Assembly: GCA_022820025.1 (NCBI GenBank)
Contig: JAJEGF010000019.1
Coordinates: 1-44,057 of the forward strand
Reading direction: 5' to 3'
Length of the DNA stretch: 44,057 nucleotides
From: Chloroflexota bacterium
GTDB taxonomy: Bacteria; Chloroflexota; UBA11872
Notes under the pieces: generated by a model
What the model saw: the letters and a program-made list of their open reading frames with translations, nothing else
The model's database searches: none
Told to the model about the DNA's origin: nothing
Shown: piece by piece, positions 8,077 to 15,671 of the stretch
Layout of the letters: every line of letters begins with the position of its first letter
How positions within the stretch are numbered: the first letter of the stretch is position 1
Position numbers and translations under genes: made by a program

Positions 8077-9026
8077 TGGTTGTGGACTCCGCGCCGGTTG
8101 CCGATGCGCGCTCGCTGTGGCGGGTGCGGCTGGGGCTGGCAGCCCGCAGCCTGAAGCAGAACTGGTCGCTGTTCCTGGGGACGCGGATCGGAATTCTCGG
8201 TCTGGTGATTATCTGCTTCTACATGCTGCTGGCGCTGGCGCATCCGATCCTGATGAACACGGTCTGGGACGAACGGATCTACGACCCGGTGATCGGCTTT
8301 GCGTTCGACGAAACCGAGCAGCCGGCGCCGCCCAGCCTGAGCCACCCGCTGGGCACCGATCCGCTGGGCCGGGACATCCTGAGCCAACTGATGTTCAGCG
8401 CCCGATCCGAGTTCCTGCTGGGGCTGCTGGCGGCGGTGGTGACGGTGTGCATTGGAACGATGGTGGGGGCAACGGCAGCGTACTTTGGCGGGCTGGTCGA
8501 CATGCTGCTGATGCGGCTGGCGGACATCATGATCATGATGCCGGGGATCAGCATCCTGATCGTGCTGAGCGCGCTGATGGAGGTGGGGCACCTGGAGCTG
8601 GCGCTGCTGATCGGCATCCTGTCGGGATTCGGCGGGACGGGCGTTGTGCTGAAGTCGCAGGCGCTATCGGTCGTGGTGAAGCCGTATATCGAGGCGGCGC
8701 GGACCTCGGGGGGCGGAACCCTGCACATCATCCTGGTTCACGTGGTGCCGAACCTGCTCCCGCTCTCGTTCCTCTACATGATGTTCACCGTAACCAGCGC
8801 GATCTTCTCGGAGGCCGTACTGAGCTTCCTGGGGCTGTTGGACGTACGGATGAGCTGGGGGCTGATGATCCACACGACCGAGTCGGCCGGCTACCTGCTG
8901 CAAGTGGGCGAGTACTGGTGGCTGATCTTCCCAGCCAGCCTATCGATCACGCTGTTGTGCTCGTCGTTCTACTTACTCGGCCGTTCGCTGGACGAGGTTG
9001 TGAATCCAAGGTTGCGGCGCACATGA
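8076..9026 (+). CDS. Peptide ABC transporter permease (DppC/OppC type)
   Basis: A 316-residue second permease. The first membrane helix is at about 35-58 (IGILGLVIICFYMLLALAHP). The DppC signature HPLGTDPLGRDILSQL follows, then several helices and the EAA loop, YIEAARTSGGGTLHIILVHV, close to the family pattern. It ends LDEVVNPRLRRT, also typical. It pairs with the upstream permease to form the membrane channel. The ATG at 8076 overlaps the previous stop by one base, and its own stop overlaps the next ATG (ATGA at 9023), so three genes are coupled. The acidic periplasmic loop after helix 1 is longer than in E. coli. Confidence 0.9.
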   Translation: MVVDSAPVADARSLWRVRLGLAARSLKQNWSLFLGTRIGILGLVIICFYMLLALAHPILMNTVWDERIYDPVIGFAFDETEQPAPPSLSHPLGTDPLGRDILSQLMFSARSEFLLGLLAAVVTVCIGTMVGATAAYFGGLVDMLLMRLADIMIMMPGISILIVLSALMEVGHLELALLIGILSGFGGTGVVLKSQALSVVVKPYIEAARTSGGGTLHIILVHVVPNLLPLSFLYMMFTVTSAIFSEAVLSFLGLLDVRMSWGLMIHTTESAGYLLQVGEYWWLIFPASLSITLLCSSFYLLGRSLDEVVNPRLRRT

Positions 9027-10273
9027 ACCGGTCTCCCCAGATCGCGCGGCTCTGGGGCCTGGCGCGGCAGCACGGGATGGACCGCCGGCGCTTTCTGCGG
9101 GCGCTAACAGCTGGCGGAGCGGCGGCGGTGCTGGCGGCATGCGGCGAGCCAAGTGTGGCGGATTCGGCTGCAGCCACGGTGGACGCGGACCGCGAGGCGA
9201 CGCCGGAGCCCACGCCGGCCTGGTTCAAGGACACCTCGCCGTTCATCGTCCACGACGATGGGAAGAGCCTGGAAGCGCGGCTGGAGAACATGCAGGGGCT
9301 GATTACGCCGGTACGGTATTTCTTCGTGCGCAACAACTCGGTGAGCCTGGACGTGGACGTGGAGAGTTGGCGGCTGTCGATCGAGGGCGACGCAGTTACC
9401 AATCCGATCCAGTTGACGTACGACGACATCCGCCAGATGCCGAGCCGCACGCTCGTTTCCTACCTGGAGTGCGCGGGGAATCACCGGGCCATGTTCGACC
9501 TGGTGAAGGGTCAGAAGGCCAAGGGGACGCAGTGGAGAACGGGAGGCGTTGGGAACGGAGAATGGACGGGCGTCCCGCTGCGTGACGTGCTGCGGCTGGC
9601 CGGGGTCACCGATGATGCCGCAAACGTGTTGCTGATCGGACTGGATACGGAGTCGCCAGAGGAAGGCTTTCGGCGCGTGGTGTCCGCCGAAAAGGCCCTG
9701 CACGTCGACACGTTGCTGGCCTATGGGATGAACGGCGAGACGCTGCCGCGGGATCACGGGTTTCCGCTGCGGGCGCTGATTCCCGGCTGGGTGGGCAGCA
9801 CGAACGTGAAGTGGTTGGGGCGGATCGTGGTGTCGAAAAGCCCGATCTGGACGCGGAACAACACGACGTCTTATGTGCTGATCGGCGACGCGTATCCGCC
9901 GGAGGGCGAGGCCTCGGGGAAGGTGACGACGACGCAGGTGATCAAGAGCGCGCTGGCGCTGCCGTGGCCGGCGGAGTTGGCGGCCGAGGCGCGGCGGATT
10001 CATGGATTTGCGCACTCGCCCTACGGGCCTATCGAGCGGGTGGAGTGGAGCGTCGACTCGGGACGGACCTGGAAGCCGGTGGAGGCGCTAACGCCGCAGG
10101 TGCGGTACTCGTGGGCGCGGTTCGAGTTCGGGTGGGATCCGCGTCCGGGCGACTACACGATCATGACGCGGGCGACCGACTCGGCGGGGAATACGCAGCC
10201 GGAGGAGATTCCATTCAACGAGAAGGGGTACCTGTTCAACCAGCCGCTGCCGCATCCGGTGCGGGTGACCTGA
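9023..10273 (+). CDS. Sulfite oxidase-family molybdopterin enzyme, exported
   Basis: A 416-residue protein. The N-terminus has a Tat-like motif DRRRFLRAL (20-28), a hydrophobic stretch and a lipobox ending at Cys40 (VLAACGEP). This suggests a folded, cofactor-loaded lipoprotein exported by Tat. The molybdopterin domain contains SYLECAGNHR with Cys150 at the molybdenum-ligand position, GEWTGVPLRDVLRLAGV, and GFPLRALIPGWVGSTNVKWL. The C-terminal part from about residue 320 (IHGFAHSPYGPIERVEWSVD) is the Mo-cofactor dimerisation domain. No haem domain is seen. The start overlaps the upstream permease stop by four bases, so it is translated with the transporter. The substrate is unknown; sulfite, sulfonate-like or methionine-sulfoxide-type chemistry is possible. 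A second in-frame ATG (9077) lies just ahead of the RR motif. Confidence 0.88.
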   Translation: MNRSPQIARLWGLARQHGMDRRRFLRALTAGGAAAVLAACGEPSVADSAAATVDADREATPEPTPAWFKDTSPFIVHDDGKSLEARLENMQGLITPVRYFFVRNNSVSLDVDVESWRLSIEGDAVTNPIQLTYDDIRQMPSRTLVSYLECAGNHRAMFDLVKGQKAKGTQWRTGGVGNGEWTGVPLRDVLRLAGVTDDAANVLLIGLDTESPEEGFRRVVSAEKALHVDTLLAYGMNGETLPRDHGFPLRALIPGWVGSTNVKWLGRIVVSKSPIWTRNNTTSYVLIGDAYPPEGEASGKVTTTQVIKSALALPWPAELAAEARRIHGFAHSPYGPIERVEWSVDSGRTWKPVEALTPQVRYSWARFEFGWDPRPGDYTIMTRATDSAGNTQPEEIPFNEKGYLFNQPLPHPVRVT

Positions 10274-10301
10274 CGATGGCCGGCGGAGAGCCATAGGACA
10301 C

Positions 10302-11282
10302 ATGAATAACCAGTCAACCTCAGCGCCCGTCCTTCGTGTCGAAGACCTGGGGATGTACTACGGGACGCGGTCGGGCGACGTGAAGGCGGTGGACGGCGTT
10401 TCGTTTGCGGTCGGGCGCGGGGAATCGGTGGGGCTGGTGGGGGAATCGGGCTGCGGGAAGTCGTCGATCGCGATGACGCTGCTGAAGCTGCTGCCGGAGA
10501 ACGGGCGGATCGTCGGGGGGCGGATCCTGCTGGACGGGACGGATTTGGCGCCGCTGTCGGAAGACCAGATGCGGACGCACAGGTGGAACCGGATTGCGAT
10601 GGTGTTCCAGGCGGCGATGAACTCGTTCAACCCCGTCTACACGGTCGGGGACCAGATCATCGAGGCGCTGGAGACTCACATCGAAACGAGTCCGGACGTC
10701 TCGATGGCGCGGGTGCGGGAGCTGTTCGAGCTGGTGAGCCTGGATCCAGGCTTCATCGGGCGCTATCCGCATGAGTACAGCGGGGGGATGAAGCAGCGGG
10801 CCGGGATTGCGATGGCGCTGGCCTGCGAGCCGGATCTGCTGATCGCCGACGAGCCGACGACGGCGCTGGACGTGATCGTGCAGGACCGCATCCTGAAGGA
10901 GCTGCGGGACGTGCAGCAGGCGCTGAATATGAGCCTGATATACATCTCGCACGACATGGCGGTGATCGCGGAGGTGAGCCACACGGTGGGGGTGATGTAC
11001 GCGGGGCGGATCGTTGAGTGGGGCGAGACGGTGGACATCTTCCGGAACCCCATGCACCCGTACACGCAGACGCTGATGTCGGCGTTTCCCAGCGTGACGG
11101 GGCCGAAGCACGAACTGGCGATGCTGGGGGGCGAACCGCCGAACCTGCTGAATCCGCCGGCGGGCTGCCGCTTCCACCCGAGATGTCCGTACGCGACGGA
11201 CGTTTGCAAGTCCGAAGAGCCGCCGAAGGTCGAGGGGTCGGACTCGCACTGGGCGGCCTGCTGGCACCCGTTGGAGGCGTAG
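10302..11282 (+). CDS. Peptide ABC transporter ATPase (DppD/OppD type)
   Basis: A 326-residue ATP-binding subunit. Walker A is GESGCGKSS (47-55), the signature is YSGGMKQRAGIAMAL, and Walker B is LLIADEPTTALD, followed by a switch His (YISHDMAVIAEV). The C-terminal oligopeptide-transporter extension is present, GCRFHPRCPYATDVCKSEEP, with cysteines that in some relatives bind an Fe-S cluster. It starts 28 bases after the molybdoenzyme gene with AGGA upstream. It should form a heterodimer with the next gene product to drive import. Confidence 0.93.
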   Translation: MNNQSTSAPVLRVEDLGMYYGTRSGDVKAVDGVSFAVGRGESVGLVGESGCGKSSIAMTLLKLLPENGRIVGGRILLDGTDLAPLSEDQMRTHRWNRIAMVFQAAMNSFNPVYTVGDQIIEALETHIETSPDVSMARVRELFELVSLDPGFIGRYPHEYSGGMKQRAGIAMALACEPDLLIADEPTTALDVIVQDRILKELRDVQQALNMSLIYISHDMAVIAEVSHTVGVMYAGRIVEWGETVDIFRNPMHPYTQTLMSAFPSVTGPKHELAMLGGEPPNLLNPPAGCRFHPRCPYATDVCKSEEPPKVEGSDSHWAACWHPLEA

Positions 11283-11287
11283 GCGGG

Positions 11288-12298
11288 ATGGCAAGCGCGA
11301 CCGCGCTGGGGACGAAGCCGCTGATCAAGGTGGAGGGGCTGGAGAAGCACTTCCCCGCGGGGTCGCACTGGTTCCGGCGCAGCGACAGCTTCGTGCATGC
11401 GGTGGACGGCATCTCGTTCGAACTGGCGCGGGGCGAGAGCTTTGGGCTGGTGGGGGAGTCGGGCTGCGGCAAGACGACGACCGGTCGCCTGCTGGTGCGG
11501 CTGGCGGAGCCGACGGGCGGGCACGTGCTTTTCGACGACGGCGAGGGGGCCGCGACGGATATCACGACCCTGCGCGGCGACGAGTTGAAGACGTTTCGGC
11601 GCAAGGCGCAGATGATCTTCCAGGACCCGTACGAGTCGCTGAACCCGCGGCGGACGATCTTCGACACCGTGGCCGAACCGCTGAAGGTCCAGAACGCCTG
11701 CCCGCCGCTGGAGCGGCTGGAGCGGGTGTCGCGCATGCTGGAAATGGTGGGGCTGACGCCGCCTGCGACCTACCTGTTCCGGTACCCGCACGAGCTTTCC
11801 GGCGGGCAGCGGCAGCGGGTGGCGATCGCGCGGGCGCTGATTATCGAGCCGATCTTCGTGGTAGCCGACGAGCCGACCTCGATGCTGGACGTCTCGATTC
11901 GCACCGGCGTGATGAATCTGATGGAGAGCCTGGCCGAACGCCTGGGCATCAGCTACCTCTACATCACCCACGACCTGGCCGTGGCACGCTACATGTGCTC
12001 GCGGATCGCGGTGATGTACCTGGGCAAGATCGTCGAGATGGGCGACACGGAGGCGGTGCTGCAGCAGCCCAAGCACCCCTACACGCAGGCGCTGCTGTCG
12101 GCGGTGCCGATTCCGGATCCGACGGCGACTCGGGCGCCGGTGCGGATCTCCGGCGGCGTCGCCACGCCGTTGGACCCGCCGCCGCGATGCCGGTTCTATA
12201 GCCGGTGTCCGATTGCTGATGACTTCTGTCGGGATAACCCGCATCCGGCGTTGGAAGAGAAGGCGGAGGGGCAGCGGGTGGCTTGTTACAAGGCGTAG
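11288..12298 (+). CDS. Peptide ABC transporter ATPase (DppF/OppF type)
   Basis: A 336-residue second ATPase. It has KHFPAGSHWFRR near the start, Walker A GESGCGKTT, the QDPYESLNPRRTI Q-loop region typical of DppF, the signature LSGGQRQRVAIARAL, Walker B FVVADEPTSMLD, and a switch His in YITHDLAVARYM. The C-terminus PRCRFYSRCPIADDFCRDN matches the oligopeptide extension. I chose the ATG at 11288, five bases after the previous stop, with GGAGGCG upstream; the frame is open earlier but lacks similarity. This is the last gene of the transporter operon. No terminator hairpin with a T-run is visible after it. Confidence 0.93.
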   Translation: MASATALGTKPLIKVEGLEKHFPAGSHWFRRSDSFVHAVDGISFELARGESFGLVGESGCGKTTTGRLLVRLAEPTGGHVLFDDGEGAATDITTLRGDELKTFRRKAQMIFQDPYESLNPRRTIFDTVAEPLKVQNACPPLERLERVSRMLEMVGLTPPATYLFRYPHELSGGQRQRVAIARALIIEPIFVVADEPTSMLDVSIRTGVMNLMESLAERLGISYLYITHDLAVARYMCSRIAVMYLGKIVEMGDTEAVLQQPKHPYTQALLSAVPIPDPTATRAPVRISGGVATPLDPPPRCRFYSRCPIADDFCRDNPHPALEEKAEGQRVACYKA

Positions 12299-12383
12299 TC
12301 GGCCTCGGATTCTGACTCCCGCGTACTTGGCACGACGTTGGCTTGAGCGAGGGGTGACCGCCGGATGTCGTCACGCTTGACAG

Positions 12384-12403
12384 TGTGCCAACCATGGTTC
12401 ACA
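12384..12403. promoter_or_regulatory. Dyad overlapping the higB start, possible autoregulatory operator
   Basis: A perfect 10-base palindrome AACCATGGTT (12390-12399) lies between TGTG (12384-12387) and CACA (12400-12403), overlapping the proposed toxin start codon at 12394. HigA-type antitoxins repress their operon from such dyads. The match is by eye and the outer arms are offset by one base. Confidence 0.35.
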
Positions 12404-12705
12404 GTTGGCCTGTGTTCGAGATCGTCGAGAGCGCCACATTCAAGCGTTGGGTTCGAGGCCTACGTGATCGGCGGGCAATAGCCCGGATCAACGCCCGCCT
12501 GCGAAGCGTCTCGCTGGGCAACCTCGGCGATTTCAAGCCTGTGGGCGGGGGTGTTTCCGAAATGCGCATCAACTACGGCCCGGGATACCGCATCTATTTC
12601 GTGCGCAGTGGACCGACAGTCGTTGTCCTGCTTTGCGGTGGCGACAAGGGAAGCCAGCAGCGCGACATCGCAAGCGCAAAGAGACTGGCTAGGGAGTGGA
12701 GATGA
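12394..12705 (+). CDS. RelE/HigB-like toxin of a type II toxin-antitoxin pair
   Basis: About 103 residues. The sequence FEIVESATFKRWVRGLRDRR, then ARINARLRSVSLGNLGDFKP, GVSEMRINYGPGYRIYF and VVLLCGGDKGSQQRDI is the pattern of the RelE-superfamily 'addiction module killer protein' group (COG3657). Such toxins are small RNases that cut mRNA at the ribosome. I prefer the ATG at 12394; a GTG at 12385 is also in frame. It is followed after three bases by its antitoxin, giving the toxin-first order of higBA loci. It stands apart from the transporter operon, 95 bases away. Confidence 0.85.
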   Translation: MVHSWPVFEIVESATFKRWVRGLRDRRAIARINARLRSVSLGNLGDFKPVGGGVSEMRINYGPGYRIYFVRSGPTVVVLLCGGDKGSQQRDIASAKRLAREWR

Positions 12706-12708
12706 GCT

Positions 12709-12996
12709 ATGGCTGAAACGTTTTCCCGCTGGGACGCGGCCGATCACCTGCAATCCAAAGAGGATGTGCGGCTATATCTTGAGGCCTGCGTTGAGGAAGA
12801 TCCGGGTGACGGCAGCCTGATTCGGGCCGCGCTGAACGACATTGCGAGAGCCAGAAACATGAGCCAGCTAGCCCGCGACATCGGAATGACCCGAGAGGGG
12901 CTGTACAAGGCCTTGTCGGAGAGCGGCAATCCGTCCTTCGCCACCGTCATGCGCATAACCCGAGCCCTCGGGATGCAAGTGCGGATTTCCGTCTAG
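12709..12996 (+). CDS. HigA-like antitoxin, helix-turn-helix
   Basis: A 95-residue protein of the 'addiction module antidote' family (COG3636). The N-terminal RWDAADHLQSKEDVRLYLEA part wraps the toxin in relatives. The C-terminal half is an XRE-type helix-turn-helix: MSQLARDIGMTREGLYKALS followed by NPSFATVMRITRALGMQV. It would neutralise the upstream toxin and repress the pair. It begins three bases after the toxin stop, and the ribosome site GGAG lies inside the toxin 3' end. Confidence 0.87.
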   Translation: MAETFSRWDAADHLQSKEDVRLYLEACVEEDPGDGSLIRAALNDIARARNMSQLARDIGMTREGLYKALSESGNPSFATVMRITRALGMQVRISV

Positions 12997-13068
12997 CGAG
13001 CCTGAATCGTGGCCTCGCTGGGCGCGACGGTGCGACTGGCGCTGCTACGTAACAGGCACCAGCAAATT

Positions 13069-13335
13069 TCAGCGGTAGATTCGGTCGCGGCCGCCGACTC
13101 TTAGGACCAGGACTCGAAGCACGTTGTCCTGGATGTCGCAGATGACGCGGCAGCGGCCGACGCGGTAGCGCCAAAGGCCTCCCATGGGGCCGGTAAGCGC
13201 CTTGCCGCGGTCTCTCGGGTCCGCCAGGGTCGCAACCTGGTTGTCCATGTAGTCGAGGACTCGTCGCGCCATCCTGCGGTCGAGCTTGCGCAGCTGATTT
13301 CGGGCGGTGTCGGTGTATTCAACCGTCCAAACCAA
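13069..13335 (-). CDS. RelE/ParE-family toxin
   Basis: An 88-residue protein: VWTVEYTDTARNQLRKLDRR, then DPRDRGKALTGPMGGLWRYR and VGRCRVICDIQDNVLRVLVL, ending VGGRDRIYR. This is a standard RelE-type toxin with the basic WRYRVGxCRVICDI strand that carries the catalytic or ribosome-contacting residues. It overlaps the antitoxin gene upstream by 17 bases, so both are translated from one mRNA. It is convergent with the higBA-like pair, with 72 bases between their ends. Confidence 0.88.
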   Translation of the reverse strand: MVWTVEYTDTARNQLRKLDRRMARRVLDYMDNQVATLADPRDRGKALTGPMGGLWRYRVGRCRVICDIQDNVLRVLVLRVGGRDRIYR

Positions 13336-13555
13336 GGTCGGCTCTCACGTCCTGTGCAGAATGCAAGCGTTCCCGACCCGCGCGGACGCGCTCGAGCACA
13401 TCGGCGGCCAAGTAGTAATCCTCCAGGTCGTCCAGCCCGGATTCGATGAGTTCGCGCAGGTAGAAGGCCTTGGAACGTCCGGTTTGGGACGCGAGAAAGT
13501 TCAGGCGCTGCTCGGACTCGGGTGACAGACGGATCGAGGTGGGCAAAGCGGACAC
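13319..13555 (-). CDS. RelB-like ribbon-helix-helix antitoxin
   Basis: A 78-residue protein. The N-terminal PTSIRLSPESEQRLNFLASQ and GRSKAFYLRELIESGLDD form a ribbon-helix-helix DNA-binding domain. The C-terminal half, DYYLAADVLERVRAGRERLH, is the toxin-binding tail seen in RelB/StbD-type antitoxins. It precedes its toxin by a 17-base overlap, the usual relBE order. It probably represses its own promoter through the TGTATTC repeats just upstream. Confidence 0.87.
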   Translation of the reverse strand: MSALPTSIRLSPESEQRLNFLASQTGRSKAFYLRELIESGLDDLEDYYLAADVLERVRAGRERLHSAQDVRADLGLDG

Positions 13556-13571
13556 CCGGCTTCATTTTCAT

Positions 13572-13590
13572 ACGTGTATTCACTGTATTC
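13572..13590. promoter_or_regulatory. Tandem TGTATTC repeats, probable antitoxin operator
   Basis: TGTATTC occurs at 13575-13581 and again at 13584-13590, nine bases apart, with ATACGTGTAT (13572-13579 region) forming a small dyad. They lie 17-35 bases upstream of the relB-like start on the minus strand, in an AT-rich pocket of otherwise GC-rich DNA. Ribbon-helix-helix antitoxins bind closely spaced short repeats of this sort. Confidence 0.5.
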
Positions 13591-13806
13591 AAGAGCCGCG
13601 CGGCCCGCAACTTCGACGTTCGAGGTGGGGGTGACTGCTGGAGAGCCCGAGCCCTAGGGCCGCATCTGCAGCTTGAGTTGCCACCGAACTCTTATCGTGC
13701 CGCCTGGGTCGACACAACAGAGGCAGGCATCACTGCGGAGGAATGAGAGCGAGAATCTTGAGTCAGGCAACGTTCGCGGAGTGGGAACGGGTTCATCCGC
13801 TGCTGG

Positions 13807-13902
13807 TGGCGGAGGAGGTGGGATTCGAACCCACGACCGAGGGGAGCACCCCCGGTAACCGCTTAGCAGGCGGCCGCACTAGACCAACTATGCGACTCCT
13901 CC
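13807..13902 (-). tRNA. tRNA-Ser (anticodon GCT), with encoded CCA
   Basis: The minus strand folds as a class II tRNA. The acceptor arm is GGAGGAG (13902-13896) with CTCCTCC (13817-13811). The anticodon loop CTGCTAA has GCT at 13867-13865. There is a long variable arm, a T arm around GGTTCGAATCC, discriminator G at 13810 and a genomic CCA at 13809-13807. It reads AGC/AGU serine codons. It is immediately downstream of tRNA-Ser(TGA), 27 bases away, probably in one transcript. Confidence 0.93.
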
Positions 13903-13929
13903 AGGCGTTGGTGAGACCGGACAGGAACT

Positions 13930-14019
13930 TGGCGGAGGGGGTGGGATTCGAACCCACGAGGCGGTTGCCCGCCTAGTGGTTTTCAAGACCACCTCCTTAA
14001 GCCACTCGGACACCCCTCC
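13930..14019 (-). tRNA. tRNA-Ser (anticodon TGA), with encoded CCA
   Basis: Class II tRNA on the minus strand. The acceptor arm is GGAGGGG (14019-14013) with CCCCTCC (13940-13934). The anticodon stem is GTGGT/ACCAC around loop CTTGAAA with anticodon TGA. It has a long variable arm CGGGCAACCGCC, a T arm GGTTCGAATCC, discriminator G and genomic CCA (13932-13930). It decodes UCA and related serine codons. It is first in the tandem tRNA-Ser pair. Confidence 0.93.
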
Positions 14020-14032
14020 AATTCACCGCTGA

Positions 14033-14038
14033 ATTATA
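14033..14038 (-). promoter_or_regulatory. Consensus -10 box for the tRNA-Ser pair
   Basis: The minus strand reads TATAAT, 13 bases before the 5' end of tRNA-Ser(TGA), which is suitable for a start a few bases upstream of the mature tRNA. No good -35 match is seen at 16-18 bases spacing (nearest ATGACG at about 20). Confidence 0.5.
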
Positions 14039-14108
14039 GCCCCGCCGGGGCCGAAGACCGTCATACTCTCGATAGGCCGCCGCAGAAAGAGCCGCGGGAG
14101 CGCAGACG

Positions 14109-14609
14109 ATGGACGCGGAGCGACCCGGCGGCGCGCGCGGGGAAGATCCGCCCGGAGGCGCGGCGACCTGCAAGGGTCCGCTGCCGGACAAGGTGCTTGA
14201 GGGCATCCGCCTCTTCAACGCGCGGGCATTCTTTGAGCAGCACGAGGCGCTGGAGGAGGCCTGGCTGGCGGAGCCGGGGCCGGTGCGCGACCTGTACCGG
14301 GGCATCCTGCAGATCGGGGTGGGCTTCTATCACCTGGAGCGGCAGAACTTCCGCGGCGCGCGCAACCTGCTGACCTACGGAATGGACCGGCTGGCGCCCT
14401 TTGAGCCGTCCTGCCGGGGTGTGGACGTGCGGAGTCTGCGGGCAGCGGCGCTGCGGTGTCGCGATGAATTGGAGCGGTTGGGCCGGGAGCGCGTCGCGGA
14501 CTTCGACATGGACCTCATTCCGCGGGTGCGGGTGCACGAGCCCGTCCAAGTTGCGTCCAAGCAGGGCGGGTCGCAGACTTCGGCTGCGTCAGTCAACCCG
14601 AAGGGCTAG
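14109..14609 (+). CDS. DUF309 family protein
   Basis: A 166-residue protein with the DUF309 signature: GIRLFNARAFFEQHEALEEA followed by WLAEPGPVRDLYRGILQIG, FYHLERQNFRGARNLL and YGMDRLAPF. The conserved His and Glu residues (FFEQHEALE) look like a metal or active site, but the family function is not established. The Pro/Gly-rich first 25 residues and the last 20 or so look disordered. The ATG has GGGAG eight bases upstream. It is followed after six bases by an oxidoreductase gene and appears to head a three-gene operon. Confidence 0.85.
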   Translation: MDAERPGGARGEDPPGGAATCKGPLPDKVLEGIRLFNARAFFEQHEALEEAWLAEPGPVRDLYRGILQIGVGFYHLERQNFRGARNLLTYGMDRLAPFEPSCRGVDVRSLRAAALRCRDELERLGRERVADFDMDLIPRVRVHEPVQVASKQGGSQTSAASVNPKG

Positions 14610-14615
14610 CCGCCC

Positions 14616-15671
14616 ATGCCCAAGCACCTGCGCGTCGGAATCGCCGGGATCCGTCACAGCCATACGCCCACGCTGGTCCGGCAATGGGGCGAGCTTGAGG
14701 ACGCCGAGGTGGTGGCGGCGGCGGACAGCTTCCCGAGCGCACGGGCGCTGGCCAGCGACGCGTGGGGCATCCCGGCGATCTACGAGACCTGGGACGCGAT
14801 GTTCGACGCGGAGGACCTGGACGTGGTGACCTCCACCCTGCCCAACACCCAGCACGCCGACATCGTGGACGCATGCGCGGCGCGCGGGCTGCCGGTGCTG
14901 ATCGAGAAGCCAATGGCGAGTTCGCTGGCCGACGCCGACCGCATGGTACGGGCGGCCGAGTCCGCCGAAATTCCGGCGCTGATCAACTGGCCGACGCTGG
15001 GGCAGACGGCGTTCGAGACCGGGGCAAAGCTGGTGGCGGACGGAGCGATTGGCACGCCGCGGCAGTACGTCTTTCGCGGCGGCAACCCCATTGCCACGCG
15101 AAAAGCAGAGCAGCCCGACTGGTTCCAGTGGTTGTTCGACGCGGCGCAGGGCGGCGGATCGTGGATCGACTACGCGGGCTACGGCGCGGCGCCGTGCCTG
15201 CTGTGGATGGGGCGGCCGCGCCGGCTGGCGGCACGGGACGCGTCAGTTACCGAGCGCAACGCGCGGGCGGACGAGAGCGCGGCCGCCGTGCTGGAGTTTC
15301 CGCGCGGCCTGGGAATCATCCAGACCTCGCACGTGCAGGTGGGATACCCGGGACCGCAGGGAACGATGCTGCACATCGAGGTGAGCGGCGAGACCGGCGC
15401 GCTGGTTATGACGCCGGGCGCGGATGGCGTTGAGTTGCGCATCTATGACGGCGACGAGCGGCGAGCGGGTGAACTGATCGAGTCGCCGCCCCCTACACCC
15501 GAACGGCGCAGCGGCGTGGCCTACTTTGCGCACTGCGTCCGCGAGGGCGCGCCGGTCGACGGTCGCGGGAGCTTCCGGTTCAACCGGGAGGTAGTGGCCA
15601 TCATCGACGCGGGAGTGCGCGCGCTTGCCACCGGCGCGTCGGTGGGCGTGCCGCCGGCGCTGGACGGCTAG
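14616..15671 (+). CDS. Gfo/Idh/MocA family oxidoreductase
   Basis: A 351-residue NAD(P)-dependent dehydrogenase. The Rossmann start is RVGIAGIRHSHTPTLVRQWG, in which GIRHSH replaces the usual GxGxxG. Next come VTSTLPNTQHADIVDACA and LIEKPMASSLADADRM (the family EKP motif with its Lys), then the C-terminal domain with NPIATRKAEQPDWFQW and GGGSWIDYAGYGAAPCLLWM (typical substrate-domain G-x-D-x(3)-H/Y region). Substrates of this family are usually sugars, inositols or their derivatives. The next gene, a short-chain dehydrogenase, overlaps its stop by one base, which suggests sequential oxidation steps on one polyol or sugar. Confidence 0.88.
   Translation: MPKHLRVGIAGIRHSHTPTLVRQWGELEDAEVVAAADSFPSARALASDAWGIPAIYETWDAMFDAEDLDVVTSTLPNTQHADIVDACAARGLPVLIEKPMASSLADADRMVRAAESAEIPALINWPTLGQTAFETGAKLVADGAIGTPRQYVFRGGNPIATRKAEQPDWFQWLFDAAQGGGSWIDYAGYGAAPCLLWMGRPRRLAARDASVTERNARADESAAAVLEFPRGLGIIQTSHVQVGYPGPQGTMLHIEVSGETGALVMTPGADGVELRIYDGDERRAGELIESPPPTPERRSGVAYFAHCVREGAPVDGRGSFRFNREVVAIIDAGVRALATGASVGVPPALDG

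Noticed and set aside
10763..12244. Long minus-strand open frame opposite the two ATPase genes
   Set aside because: Mirror of strongly supported ATPase genes; the translation is low-complexity Arg/His/Pro.
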